Shown piece after piece: positions 1 to 7,015 of a DNA stretch of 38,143 nt. How positions within the stretch are numbered: position 1 is the first letter of the stretch; every line of letters starts with the position of its first letter. Location: contig NZ_JACYUG010000026.1 of assembly GCF_014841615.1 (NCBI RefSeq), forward strand, positions 1 through 38,143, given 5' to 3'. The notes beneath the pieces are model-generated. The model was not told where the DNA came from, made no database searches, and worked only from the letters and a program-made list of their open reading frames with translations. The position numbers and the translations under genes are program-made. Origin of the DNA: Sphingomonas sp. CFBP 8760 (GTDB lineage Bacteria; Pseudomonadota; Alphaproteobacteria; Sphingomonadales; Sphingomonadaceae).

Positions 1-47
1 CAGAGTGCGCCAACTACTTCGCCGCTGCCGGATACGATGCGTACTGA
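1..47 (+). pseudogene. C-terminal end of an IS630-type transposase (partial)
   Basis: Reading from base 3, the plus strand encodes ECANYFAAAGYDAY followed by a TGA at 45-47. An ECANYF-x-AGY ending is typical of many IS630-family transposases, judged from memory of the family and not by search. The rest of the gene lies outside the window. It is on the opposite strand to, and of a different type from, the complete IS630 element that begins 16 bases later. It may be an intact neighbour or a remnant; only the last 14 codons can be judged. Confidence 0.4.
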
Positions 48-59
48 ACGGAATTTGCT

Positions 60-1139
60 CTAGTGGATTGATTTCAACGTTTGGTGCCCACGCCTGACTG
101 CGGCGCTGACTTCATCGGGATTGGCGCGCCAGACGAAGGGTCTGGGCTGCTGGTTATGCTCCTTGATGAAGCGGTTGATGGCGGCCTGGAGATCGACGAC
201 GGAGTGGAAGACCCCGTTCTTCAGGCGGCGACGGATCAGCTTGGCGAAGAAACCCTCGACCGCGTTCAGCCACGAACATGACGTCGGCACGAAGTGAAAC
301 GTCCAGCGCGGATGGCGGTCCAGCCAGGCGCGCACCCTGGGCTGTTTGTATGTCGCGTAGTTATCCAGAATGACGTGGACGGCCTTGTCCTGCGGCAGCT
401 CGGCTTCGACGGCGTTGAGGAAGCGGATGAACTCCTGATGGCGGTGACGCTGCATGTTGCGCCCGATCACCGAGCCATCGAGGACGTTCAGGGCGGCGAA
501 CAGCGTCGTGGTGCCGTTACGCTTGTAGTCGTGGGTCATGGTCGCGCTCCGGCCGCGCTTGAGCGGTAGCCCGGGTTGCGTGCGGTCGAGCGCCTGGATC
601 TGGCTCTTCTCGTCCACTGACAGCACGATCGCATGGGCAGGCGGTGAGACGTACAGGCCGACCACATCGTGCAGCTTCTCGGCGAACGCCCGGTCGTTGG
701 ACAGCTTGAAACTGCGCCAGCGGTGCGGGGCCAGGCCATGGTCGTGCCAGATATTCACCACCGAGGAGGCCGCGATACCAACCGCCTTTGCCATGGCGCG
801 CACCGTCCAGTGCGTCGCCTCGTGCCCAGGCGGCTCCAGCGTCAACGCCACGACCCTGTCGACCAGCGTGGGCTTGAGCGGCGCGATCCCCGGCGGTCGC
901 GTCTTGTCGCGCAGCAGGCCATCGACGCCCTCGGCCATGAACCGCTCTTGCCAGCGCCACACGCAGGTCTTCGACTTGCCCGTCGCCGCCATGATCGCGA
1001 CCGTGCCCAGACCATCCTCGCTCAGCAGGACGATCCGCGCCCGCCACACATGCTTCTGCGGTGAACCACGCGCCACCACCAGCGCCTCGAGCCGCTCTCT
1101 GTCCGATGCCGTGACGGCAATGCTGATCCCGCTATGCAT
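60..1139 (-). CDS. IS630 family transposase
   Basis: A 359-residue DDE transposase that cuts and pastes the surrounding element into TA sites. The N-terminal third is a helix-turn-helix region (about residues 15-75, then a second winged-helix-like part to about 135) that should bind the element ends. The catalytic triad is visible as D176 in LSVDEKSQ, D259 in VILDNY and E295 in NAVEGFF, with a D-to-E spacing typical of IS630/Tc1-mariner enzymes. The start is the ATG at 1139. The stop TAG (62-60) lies outside the inverted repeat: its T and A come from the duplicated target TA and its G from flanking DNA, so each new insertion ends the gene using host sequence. The gene is full length with no frameshift. 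Confidence 0.93.
   Translation of the reverse strand: MHSGISIAVTASDRERLEALVVARGSPQKHVWRARIVLLSEDGLGTVAIMAATGKSKTCVWRWQERFMAEGVDGLLRDKTRPPGIAPLKPTLVDRVVALTLEPPGHEATHWTVRAMAKAVGIAASSVVNIWHDHGLAPHRWRSFKLSNDRAFAEKLHDVVGLYVSPPAHAIVLSVDEKSQIQALDRTQPGLPLKRGRSATMTHDYKRNGTTTLFAALNVLDGSVIGRNMQRHRHQEFIRFLNAVEAELPQDKAVHVILDNYATYKQPRVRAWLDRHPRWTFHFVPTSCSWLNAVEGFFAKLIRRRLKNGVFHSVVDLQAAINRFIKEHNQQPRPFVWRANPDEVSAAVRRGHQTLKSIH
63..72 (+). repeat. Left terminal inverted repeat of the IS630 element
   Basis: GTGGATTGAT at the left end of the element, just inside the TA at 61-62. It matches the inward-read right end at 9 of 10 positions. Confidence 0.8.
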
Positions 1140-1198
1140 CCCCCGACCATCGCACCCGAAGACGATACCAGGAAGCCTATACGGATGCTTCCGTCCCG

Positions 1199-1208
1199 AT
1201 CATTCCAC
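1199..1208 (-). repeat. Right terminal inverted repeat of the IS630 element
   Basis: The sequence ATCATTCCAC reads GTGGAATGAT on the minus strand. It is followed by TA at 1209-1210, mirroring the left end. Confidence 0.8.
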
Positions 1209-1220
1209 TAGAAACGCGAA

Positions 1221-1247
1221 AGCCGGGCTCCTTGGAGGAACCTGGCT
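1221..1247 (-). terminator. Hairpin downstream of tRNA-Met, likely terminator
   Basis: AGCCGGGCTCCT and AGGAACCTGGCT can pair over 12 positions with two mismatches around a 3-base loop. On the minus strand the hairpin is followed by the moderately T-rich TTTCGCGTTTC. It lies 64 bases past the 3' end of tRNA-Met, in the right direction to end that transcript. The T-run is imperfect. Confidence 0.45.
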
Positions 1248-1310
1248 CATTCGCGAACAGATCGTCTACACATCCAAAGCCCCGGAAGGGTTCTGACCGC
1301 TCGATGGCGG

Positions 1311-1387
1311 TGGTAGCGAAGGAGGGACTTGAACCCCCGACCCCAGGATTATGATTCCCGTGCTCTAACCAGCTGAGCTACTTCGCC
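1311..1387 (-). tRNA. tRNA-Met (anticodon CAT)
   Basis: A 77-base cloverleaf with encoded CCA. The acceptor strands GGCGAAG and CTTCGCT pair with a terminal G-U. The D arm is GCTC...GAGC, the anticodon stem CGGGA/TCCTG, and the loop ATCATAA gives anticodon CAT. The GTAGCTCAG start of the D region and a Watson-Crick-like acceptor end favour elongator Met. An Ile2-type CAT tRNA (lysidine-modified) is the alternative that the anticodon alone cannot exclude. It sits 54 bases downstream of the RNA-ligase gene and has its own promoter. Confidence 0.93.
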
Positions 1388-1416
1388 CCGAGAGGTATTA
1401 TCACTCGCGAGCGGCG

Positions 1417-1445
1417 CCTATAGGAAGGGTCGCGGACCCGGTCAA
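1417..1445 (-). promoter_or_regulatory. Promoter of tRNA-Met
   Basis: On the minus strand TTGACC (1445-1440) is followed after exactly 17 bases by TATAGG (1422-1417). That places transcription start some 20-25 bases before the tRNA. The -35 overlaps the last bases of the upstream RNA-ligase gene. The tRNA-His promoter in this window has the same geometry. Confidence 0.65.
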
Positions 1446-1969
1446 GCGAACATGTGCCGTGACAGCGATTCCCATGGCCCACCACGATACCACCACGTCG
1501 CCAGTCCGGTAAGTTCGACGGGACGTGGCCGGAAATCCCTCGCCAGCCGGTCGAGCAGCAGTTTGGCGACGTTCGGCGTCACTTTGTTCTGGATCGTCAC
1601 GTGCGGGCGCCAACCGCCGGCATCCTGCGGCGTCAGGAGACCCGCGAACGCCGCGACCAGATCGGCACGAATAGCGGTCAGGCCCGGCGAGTCGATCCGA
1701 TAGGCGACGCCGCGGCCCAGCGACATCAGGCTGGCCACGCGAGCGTCCGGTGCGGGGACGCCACGCGTCGCCTGCACCAGCCGATGCTTCAGTTCGTCCG
1801 CCGCCGATGGCGGCAGATGATGGAACAGCGTGCAATGCGCCGACAGGACATTGCGTTCGGGCGGGAAGAACGCCGACCGTTGCGCATCGAACCAGCCTTG
1901 GTCGTTCCGGCCGAACAAGGCGGTGACGATGATGGGGGCCGGAGTCGGCGTGGATACCGCGTCGGTCAA
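1442..1969 (-). CDS. 2'-5' RNA ligase / cyclic phosphodiesterase family protein
   Basis: A 175-residue protein of the 2H phosphoesterase superfamily, whose members ligate or hydrolyse 2',3'-cyclic or 2'-5' RNA ends in the cytoplasm. Both signature HxTx motifs are present: HCTL at residues 45-48 and HVTI at 123-126, spaced as in the LigT-like fold. The physiological substrate is unknown. The likely start is a TTG at 1969, because a strong AGGTGGAG ribosome-binding site lies just upstream and the TTG overlaps the kup stop codon (TTGA). This gives the usual family length. The arrangement implies translational coupling to kup. No nearer ATG or GTG fits, and the longer open frame into kup looks spurious. 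Confidence 0.85.
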   Translation of the reverse strand: MTDAVSTPTPAPIIVTALFGRNDQGWFDAQRSAFFPPERNVLSAHCTLFHHLPPSAADELKHRLVQATRGVPAPDARVASLMSLGRGVAYRIDSPGLTAIRADLVAAFAGLLTPQDAGGWRPHVTIQNKVTPNVAKLLLDRLARDFRPRPVELTGLATWWYRGGPWESLSRHMFA

Positions 1970-3888
1970 ATCTCCACCTGGCTGCCCAGTTCGACCACCC
2001 GGTTGGACGGCAGGCGAAAGAATTCCATGGCGCTTTCGGCATTGCGCAGCATCCATGCGAACAGCTTTTCGCGCCACAGCGCCATCCCCGGCCTGTCCGA
2101 CGCGATCAGCGTCTGGCGCGACAGGAAGAAGCTGGTGTCCATCATCCTCACCTCGCTGCCGGGGCCGTAGGCGGCCTTGAGCGCAGCGGGGACATTCGGC
2201 TCCTCCATGAAACCGAAACGCAGGACGACCCGATGGAACCCATGGCCCAGTTCCTCGTGCTTCACCCGCTCCGTCTGCGGCCAATAGGGTTGATCGGCGA
2301 TCGCCACGGTCAGCAGGATGATGCGGTCGTGTAACACCTTGTTGTGCTTGAGGTTGTGGAGCAGCGCATGGGGTACACCCTCTGCGGTGGACGTCATGAA
2401 TACGGCGGTGCCAGGCACCCGGCTGGCCGAGGTGGCGGCAGAGGTGATGAAGACCTTGATCGGCATCGCCGCCTCACGCAGGCGGTCGATCATCAGCTTG
2501 CGGCCCGTGGACCAGGTCGTCAGCGCGGTGAAGACGACCGCGCCGACCAGCAGCGGGAACCAGCCGCCATCGGGCACCTTGGTCAGGTTCGACGAGAAAT
2601 AGGCGCCGTCGATCATCAGGAACAGGCCGACGAACAGCCCCGACGCCCAGACCGGCCATTGCCACACCCGCCGGATCAGCACCCCGACCATGAACGTACT
2701 GATGAACATCGTACCCGTCACCGCGATCCCGTATGCCGCGGCAAGGTTGGATGATTCACGAAAGCCGAAGATCAGCAGCAAAACCATGATCATCAGCGCC
2801 CAGTTTACCACCGGGATATAGATCTGACCTGCCTCCGCCGCACTGGTATGTTCGATCCGCAGACGCGGCATCAACCCCAGTTGCACCGCCTGCTGGACGA
2901 CCGAGAATGCCCCGGTGATCACCGCCTGGCTGGCGATGACGGTCGCCATCGTCGACAGGATGACCAGTGGCAGGCGCCAGTCCTCCGACGCCATCAGGAA
3001 GAACGGATTGGCCGCCGCCTCGGGCTGGTCGAGCAGCAGCGCCCCCTGCCCCAGATAGTTGATCATCAGCGCCGGGAAGACGAGATAAAGCCACGCGACC
3101 TCGATCGGACGACGGCCGAAATGGCCCATGTCCGCATAGAGCGCCTCCGCCCCCGTCACTGCCAGCACGACCGATCCGAGCGCGAGGAAAGCGAGCATCC
3201 CGTCCGTCATCACGAAGCGGACCGCCCAGCGCGGGTCGATCGCCTGCAACACATCGGGCCGGCCCATGATGTTGATGACGCCTAGCACCGTCAGCACGGT
3301 GAAATAGACCAGCATGATCGGGCCGAACAGCTTGCCGACGCTGCCCGTCCCGCGCGACTGGATGTAGAACAGCCCGATCAGGATCGCGACCGCAATCGGA
3401 ATGACGAACGAATCGAATCCCTGCTCGACCGTCGCCAGCCCCTCCACCGCCGACAGCACCGACACGGCGGGCGTGATCATGCAGTCGCCGAAGAACAACG
3501 CGGTGGCCAGCACGCCAAGGATGACGAGGCTGGGCCCCCAGCGCCCGCCGCCGGTGCGCCGCTGGATCAGCGCGAGCAACGCCAGACTGCCGCCCTCGCC
3601 GTTGTTGTCCGCCCGCAGGATGACCAGGACATATTTCAACGTCACGATCAGCAGCAGCGACCAGAAGATCAGGCTGACGACGCCGAAGATGTGGAGCTGG
3701 TCGACCGTCAGCGGGTGATGGCCGACGAACACCTCCTTCATCGCATAGAGCGGACTGGTGCCGATATCGCCATAGACGACACCGATCGCACCAAGCGCAA
3801 GCCGGGCAAGCCCCTGCTTGGGATGATGTTGATAGCCGTCCGCCACCGTTCCGGCGACCGCGGCTGTCTTGCTGGTGGAGGTGCTCAC
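1966..3888 (-). CDS. kup: Potassium uptake protein Kup
   Basis: A K+/H+ symporter of the KUP/HAK/KT family in the inner membrane. The N-terminal family signature GVVYGDIGTSPLYA is seen near residue 35, about twelve hydrophobic segments follow, and a cytoplasmic C-terminal domain of roughly 170 residues ends the protein. The GTG at 3888 is preferred: it gives 640 residues, the usual size, and begins the VSTSTSKT segment just before the conserved core. The frame stays open to 4062 and an ATG exists at 3978, but that extension is arginine-rich with no family resemblance. No good ribosome-binding site is visible before 3888, so the start is uncertain. The gene is divergent from ald and overlaps the downstream ligase gene by 4 bases. 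Confidence 0.92.
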   Translation of the reverse strand: MSTSTSKTAAVAGTVADGYQHHPKQGLARLALGAIGVVYGDIGTSPLYAMKEVFVGHHPLTVDQLHIFGVVSLIFWSLLLIVTLKYVLVILRADNNGEGGSLALLALIQRRTGGGRWGPSLVILGVLATALFFGDCMITPAVSVLSAVEGLATVEQGFDSFVIPIAVAILIGLFYIQSRGTGSVGKLFGPIMLVYFTVLTVLGVINIMGRPDVLQAIDPRWAVRFVMTDGMLAFLALGSVVLAVTGAEALYADMGHFGRRPIEVAWLYLVFPALMINYLGQGALLLDQPEAAANPFFLMASEDWRLPLVILSTMATVIASQAVITGAFSVVQQAVQLGLMPRLRIEHTSAAEAGQIYIPVVNWALMIMVLLLIFGFRESSNLAAAYGIAVTGTMFISTFMVGVLIRRVWQWPVWASGLFVGLFLMIDGAYFSSNLTKVPDGGWFPLLVGAVVFTALTTWSTGRKLMIDRLREAAMPIKVFITSAATSASRVPGTAVFMTSTAEGVPHALLHNLKHNKVLHDRIILLTVAIADQPYWPQTERVKHEELGHGFHRVVLRFGFMEEPNVPAALKAAYGPGSEVRMMDTSFFLSRQTLIASDRPGMALWREKLFAWMLRNAESAMEFFRLPSNRVVELGSQVEI

Positions 3889-4073
3889 CGGGGGATCGAT
3901 CGATCCGCGATGGCTGCTGCCGCGTCCATGATGAACAACGTACTTTCGAGCACTGACATGAGGCAGCGCGAGTAGCATGCGCCCCGCCGGGCTGCAACGA
4001 TGACATGCAGTGCGGGACAGGCGGCGTCTCCGCGCGTTATAGGAGCCGAATAAGAACACCAAGAGAGGTCATC

Positions 4074-5174
4074 ATGAAGGTCGGCGTTCCCAAGGAAATC
4101 AAGAATCACGAATACCGGGTCGGCCTGACCCCGCCATCGGTCGCCGAACTGGTGGCCGCCGGGCACGAGGTCGCGGTGGAAACCGGCGCCGGTGCCGGCA
4201 TCGACTTCGATGACGAGGCTTACCGCGCGGCAGGCGCGACGATCCTGCCGGACGCACCGGCGGTGTTCGCCGCATCCGAGATGATCGTGAAGGTCAAGGA
4301 ACCGCAGGCGGGCGAGATCGCGCTGCTGGAACCGCGCCACCTGCTGTTCACCTATCTCCACCTCGCGGCGGATAGACCACAGGCGGAAGGACTGATGGCG
4401 TCGGGCGCGACGTGCATCGCGTACGAGACGGTGACGGCTCCCGGCGGCGGCCTGCCGCTGTTGAAGCCGATGAGCGAAGTCGCAGGGCGGATGTCGGTAC
4501 AGGTCGGCGCGCATTACCTGGAAAAGGAACAGGGCGGCCGTGGCGTATTGCTGGGCGGCGTGCCGGGCGTGGCGCCGGCCAAGGTCGCGATCCTGGGCGG
4601 TGGCGTCTCCGGTATCAACGCCGCGCAGATGGCGGTCGGGATGCGCGCCGACGTGACCATCTATGACCTGAACATGAGTCGGCTTGCCGAACTGGACATG
4701 TTCTTTTCCAGCCAGATCAAGACTGCCTATGCCAGCAAGGCGGCGATCGCCGCAGCGGTGAAGAACGCGCATCTGGTGATCGGTGCCGTCCTGGTCCCGG
4801 GGGCCGCCGCCCCCAAGCTGGTGACGCGCGAGATGCTAAAGACGATGAAGCGGGGCAGCGTGCTGGTCGATATCGCGATCGATCAGGGCGGCTGCTTCGA
4901 AACCAGCCATGCGACCACGCATGAGGACCCGGTGTTCGAGGTGGATGGCGTGATCCACTATTGCGTCGCCAACATGCCCGGCGCCGTCGCGCGGACCTCC
5001 GCCTTCGCGCTCAACAATGCGACGTTGCCGTTTGCGCTCAAGCTAGCGGGTCAGGGTGCGGAAGCGGCGATGAAGGGCGATCCGCATCTGGCCGCGGGGC
5101 TCAACGTCTCGGCCGGCAAGATTCGCCACCGCGCGGTCGCCGAGGCGCTCGATCTGCCGTTCGAGCCCGCCTGA
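4074..5174 (+). CDS. ald: Alanine dehydrogenase
   Basis: A 366-residue NAD-dependent enzyme interconverting L-alanine with pyruvate and ammonium. The substrate-site residues known for the family are at expected places: R15 (EYRVG), K75 (VKVKEP), H96 (YLHLA) and D270 (IAIDQGG). The NAD-binding Rossmann loop GGGVSG is at 175-180, with the acidic residue D198 at the end of the second strand. The start is the ATG at 4074, preceded by AGAGG at 4063-4067; the in-frame extension to 4005 lacks homology. A weak candidate promoter is GGGACA (4014-4019) with TATAGG (4038-4043), 18 bases apart. The gene is divergent from kup and followed 49 bases later by the DUF3072 gene. Confidence 0.95.
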   Translation: MKVGVPKEIKNHEYRVGLTPPSVAELVAAGHEVAVETGAGAGIDFDDEAYRAAGATILPDAPAVFAASEMIVKVKEPQAGEIALLEPRHLLFTYLHLAADRPQAEGLMASGATCIAYETVTAPGGGLPLLKPMSEVAGRMSVQVGAHYLEKEQGGRGVLLGGVPGVAPAKVAILGGGVSGINAAQMAVGMRADVTIYDLNMSRLAELDMFFSSQIKTAYASKAAIAAAVKNAHLVIGAVLVPGAAAPKLVTREMLKTMKRGSVLVDIAIDQGGCFETSHATTHEDPVFEVDGVIHYCVANMPGAVARTSAFALNNATLPFALKLAGQGAEAAMKGDPHLAAGLNVSAGKIRHRAVAEALDLPFEPA

Positions 5175-5223
5175 CCGGAACACAATGGGAACGGAAGTGT
5201 TGGTGGGAGGAAAGGATTTTCCC

Positions 5224-5445
5224 ATGACCGACACTTCCAATCCCAAGTCCGAGCCCTTCTCCAACGCCGAGAAGGATCCGGACGACTGGACCACCGGCGA
5301 CGAACCGATGACCGGGGCACAAGCCAGCTACCTCAAGACGTTGAGTGAGGAAGCTCATGAAGAGTTCGATGATTCGCTCAGCAAGGCGGATGCATCGAAG
5401 AAGATCGACGCTCTTCAGGCCAAGACCGGACGCGGCGCTTCCTGA
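5224..5445 (+). CDS. DUF3072 domain protein
   Basis: A small 73-residue, acidic, hydrophilic protein without signal peptide or membrane segment. The segment MTGAQASYLKTLSEEA (about residues 30-45) is the recognisable core of the DUF3072 family, whose function is unknown. The start ATG at 5224 has a strong GGGAGGAAAGG purine stretch upstream. The gene may be co-transcribed with ald. It converges on ccmI, 12 bases separating the two stop codons. Confidence 0.85.
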   Translation: MTDTSNPKSEPFSNAEKDPDDWTTGDEPMTGAQASYLKTLSEEAHEEFDDSLSKADASKKIDALQAKTGRGAS

Positions 5446-5457
5446 TCGTTAGCCGAA

Positions 5458-6087
5458 TCAGGGCTGCTCGATCGCATCGATCAGGCGATCGAGCAGCCTC
5501 ACGCGCTTTTCGATTTCTTCGCGATAAGGTGCATCGGGCGTCGTCAACCGTAGCGCATTGCGCCATGATCGCTTTGCCGAAACCGGATCGCCTGCCCGTA
5601 ATTGCGCGATGCCGAAAAAGAACCACGGTCCCGGATGACGTGGTTCGAGACGGTGGGCACGATCGAAGGCGAGGACCGCCGCAGGGGACAAACGACCGCC
5701 ATCGTGCCGCGCCAGCGCATCGCCCAGTGCCGTCCACAACTGCACACTGTCAGGCGTACCACGAATACCACCCAGCAGGCTGTCGACCTCATATCGTGGC
5801 GACCCCATTCGTGACAGCGCATCGGCGGCGGTCAGATAGGCACTTTCGGCGCCGAACCGCCCGAACATCTGCGCCCGCAGATCGGCCAGCGCAGGATCGA
5901 CGATCTGTGTCTCGGGCTTGCCGGTCGCAGGCAGACCGACCAGCATCGGCCGCCCCTGCAAGGCATACCCCGTCGCCCCCAGCATCAAGGCGGCTCCCAC
6001 CATCGACCACAGCGAACGCGGCACCCGCAGCACCGCCAGCGCGACGAAAGCGGCGACTCCAAGCAGGATGAGCATCAGCCAGCCCAT
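5458..6087 (-). CDS. ccmI: Cytochrome c maturation protein CcmI/CycH-type (TPR)
   Basis: A 209-residue protein with two N-terminal hydrophobic segments (about residues 1-20 and 28-45), then a periplasmic helical region with TPR-like repeats (for example ALGDALARHDGG and AVLAFDRAHRLEPRHP). In cytochrome c maturation CcmI binds apocytochrome and hands it to the CcmF/H haem ligase. It is shorter than many CcmI proteins (300 or more residues), but position in the operon supports the call. The ATG at 6087 overlaps the ccmH stop (TGATG). The longer frame to 6168 overlaps ccmH and is rejected. Its 3' end contains a perfect 14-bp hairpin. Confidence 0.8.
   Translation of the reverse strand: MGWLMLILLGVAAFVALAVLRVPRSLWSMVGAALMLGATGYALQGRPMLVGLPATGKPETQIVDPALADLRAQMFGRFGAESAYLTAADALSRMGSPRYEVDSLLGGIRGTPDSVQLWTALGDALARHDGGRLSPAAVLAFDRAHRLEPRHPGPWFFFGIAQLRAGDPVSAKRSWRNALRLTTPDAPYREEIEKRVRLLDRLIDAIEQP
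5462..5498. terminator. Perfect 14-bp hairpin at the convergent ccmI / DUF3072 ends
   Basis: GGCTGCTCGATCGC (5462-5475) and its exact reverse complement (5485-5498) flank a 9-base loop. It lies inside the last codons of ccmI, 17 bases past the end of the DUF3072 gene, so it could end transcription from both sides. On the plus strand a short T-run (CTTTTCG) comes about 10 bases after the stem; on the minus strand there is no clear U-tract. The stem is real; terminator activity is inferred from position. Confidence 0.55.
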
Positions 6088-6485
6088 CAGCGTCGCCGCC
6101 GGAAGCTGCTGCGGGCGATCCAGACGCCGAGCGCGAGCAGGATGACGGGAGCAGCCCATAACGGCCATGTCATCGCGTCGAGGGGCGGATCGTAGGTGAT
6201 ATAGTTGCCGTAACGGCCGATCAGCCAGTCCTTGATCGCTTCCGGCGTCTCGCCGGCACGAATGCGCTGGCGGACCAGCGCGCGCATGTCGCCCGCCATC
6301 GTCGCATCGCTATCGGCGATCGACTGGCCCTGGCAGACCACGCAACGTAGCGTTTCCATCAATGCCTTGGCCGATGCCTCCTGCGCGGGGTTTGCCAGTT
6401 GCGTGTCGGCAAGGGCGGCGGGCACGACCGTCTGTCCGGCAGCCGTGGTCGCCAGCAGTAACAGGGGGATCGCCAGCCCCTTCAT
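6087..6485 (-). CDS. ccmH: Cytochrome c maturation protein CcmH
   Basis: A 132-residue membrane-anchored thiol oxidoreductase that reduces apocytochrome c in the periplasm. It has an N-terminal signal peptide, the diagnostic LRCVVCQ motif (C48 and C51), and a C-terminal transmembrane helix (about residues 105-124) followed by an arginine-rich tail. The size fits CcmH/CycL. ATG at 6485 overlaps the ccmG stop (ATGA), and its stop overlaps the ccmI start. Confidence 0.94.
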   Translation of the reverse strand: MKGLAIPLLLLATTAAGQTVVPAALADTQLANPAQEASAKALMETLRCVVCQGQSIADSDATMAGDMRALVRQRIRAGETPEAIKDWLIGRYGNYITYDPPLDAMTWPLWAAPVILLALGVWIARSSFRRRR

Positions 6486-7015
6486 CGCAGTGCCCTGACC
6501 TCGGCGATGATCGCATCGACCTGATCGGCACGGATATCGCCCACATATTGGCGCACGACCCGACCATCGCCGTCGATCAGAAAGGTCTCGGGCACGCCCG
6601 ACGAGCCGAGCGACAATTGTACCGCGCTGGCCTGGTCGTCTCCGATCCTGGCATAGGGATCACCCAGCCGGCGCAGGAACGACTGCACCGCCGGCGCGGT
6701 ATCGCGAATCGCGATCGCATCGATCGGGATGCCGGCGGCGTGGAGCCGCATCAGCTGGGGCGCCTCCGCGATGCAGGGCACGCACCAGCTGGCGAAGATG
6801 TTGACCAGTCGCGGCCCTTGCCCGTGCATCGTCGCGCTCGTCAGGCCTGGCTTGCCGGGCACCAGTGGCGGCAGCACGAAATCGGGCAGCGGCTGACCGA
6901 TCAGTGCCGACCGTACCGTCGGATCAGCCGGACGCCAGAGGCCCCCCGCGACGACCGCCAGTAGCGCAAGGAATGCGACCAATGGCAACCAGAGGAGGTG
7001 GCGGCTCACGTCCAT
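6482..7015 (-). CDS. ccmG: Thiol:disulfide interchange protein CcmG/DsbE
   Basis: A 177-residue thioredoxin-fold protein held in the inner membrane by an N-terminal helix (about residues 8-27). The active site is WCVPC (residues 77-81). A cis-Pro region follows in GVPETFLIDGDG. It supplies reductant to CcmH and apocytochrome c in the periplasm. The ATG at 7015 overlaps the end of ccmF by 10 bases; the upstream extension to 7144 lies inside ccmF in another frame and is rejected. Confidence 0.94.
   Translation of the reverse strand: MDVSRHLLWLPLVAFLALLAVVAGGLWRPADPTVRSALIGQPLPDFVLPPLVPGKPGLTSATMHGQGPRLVNIFASWCVPCIAEAPQLMRLHAAGIPIDAIAIRDTAPAVQSFLRRLGDPYARIGDDQASAVQLSLGSSGVPETFLIDGDGRVVRQYVGDIRADQVDAIIAEVRALR

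Larger units (their letters stand above)
63..1208 (-). mobile_element. Complete IS630-family insertion sequence
   Basis: An element of about 1.15 kb whose ends form inverted repeats. The left end starts GTGGATTGAT (63-72); the right end, read inward, starts GTGGAATGAT (1208-1199), a match of 9 in 10. TA dinucleotides flank both sides (61-62 and 1209-1210), the target duplication expected for this family. It contains one intact transposase gene on the minus strand. No internal damage is visible, so it may still be mobile. Confidence 0.85.

Noticed and set aside
538..1296. 252-codon plus-strand open frame across the IS630 element
   Set aside because: Antisense to an intact DDE transposase; crosses the element end.
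3889..4062. N-terminal extension of Kup
   Set aside because: Arginine-rich, unlike the family, and it would run into the ald leader; the GTG at 3888 gives normal length.
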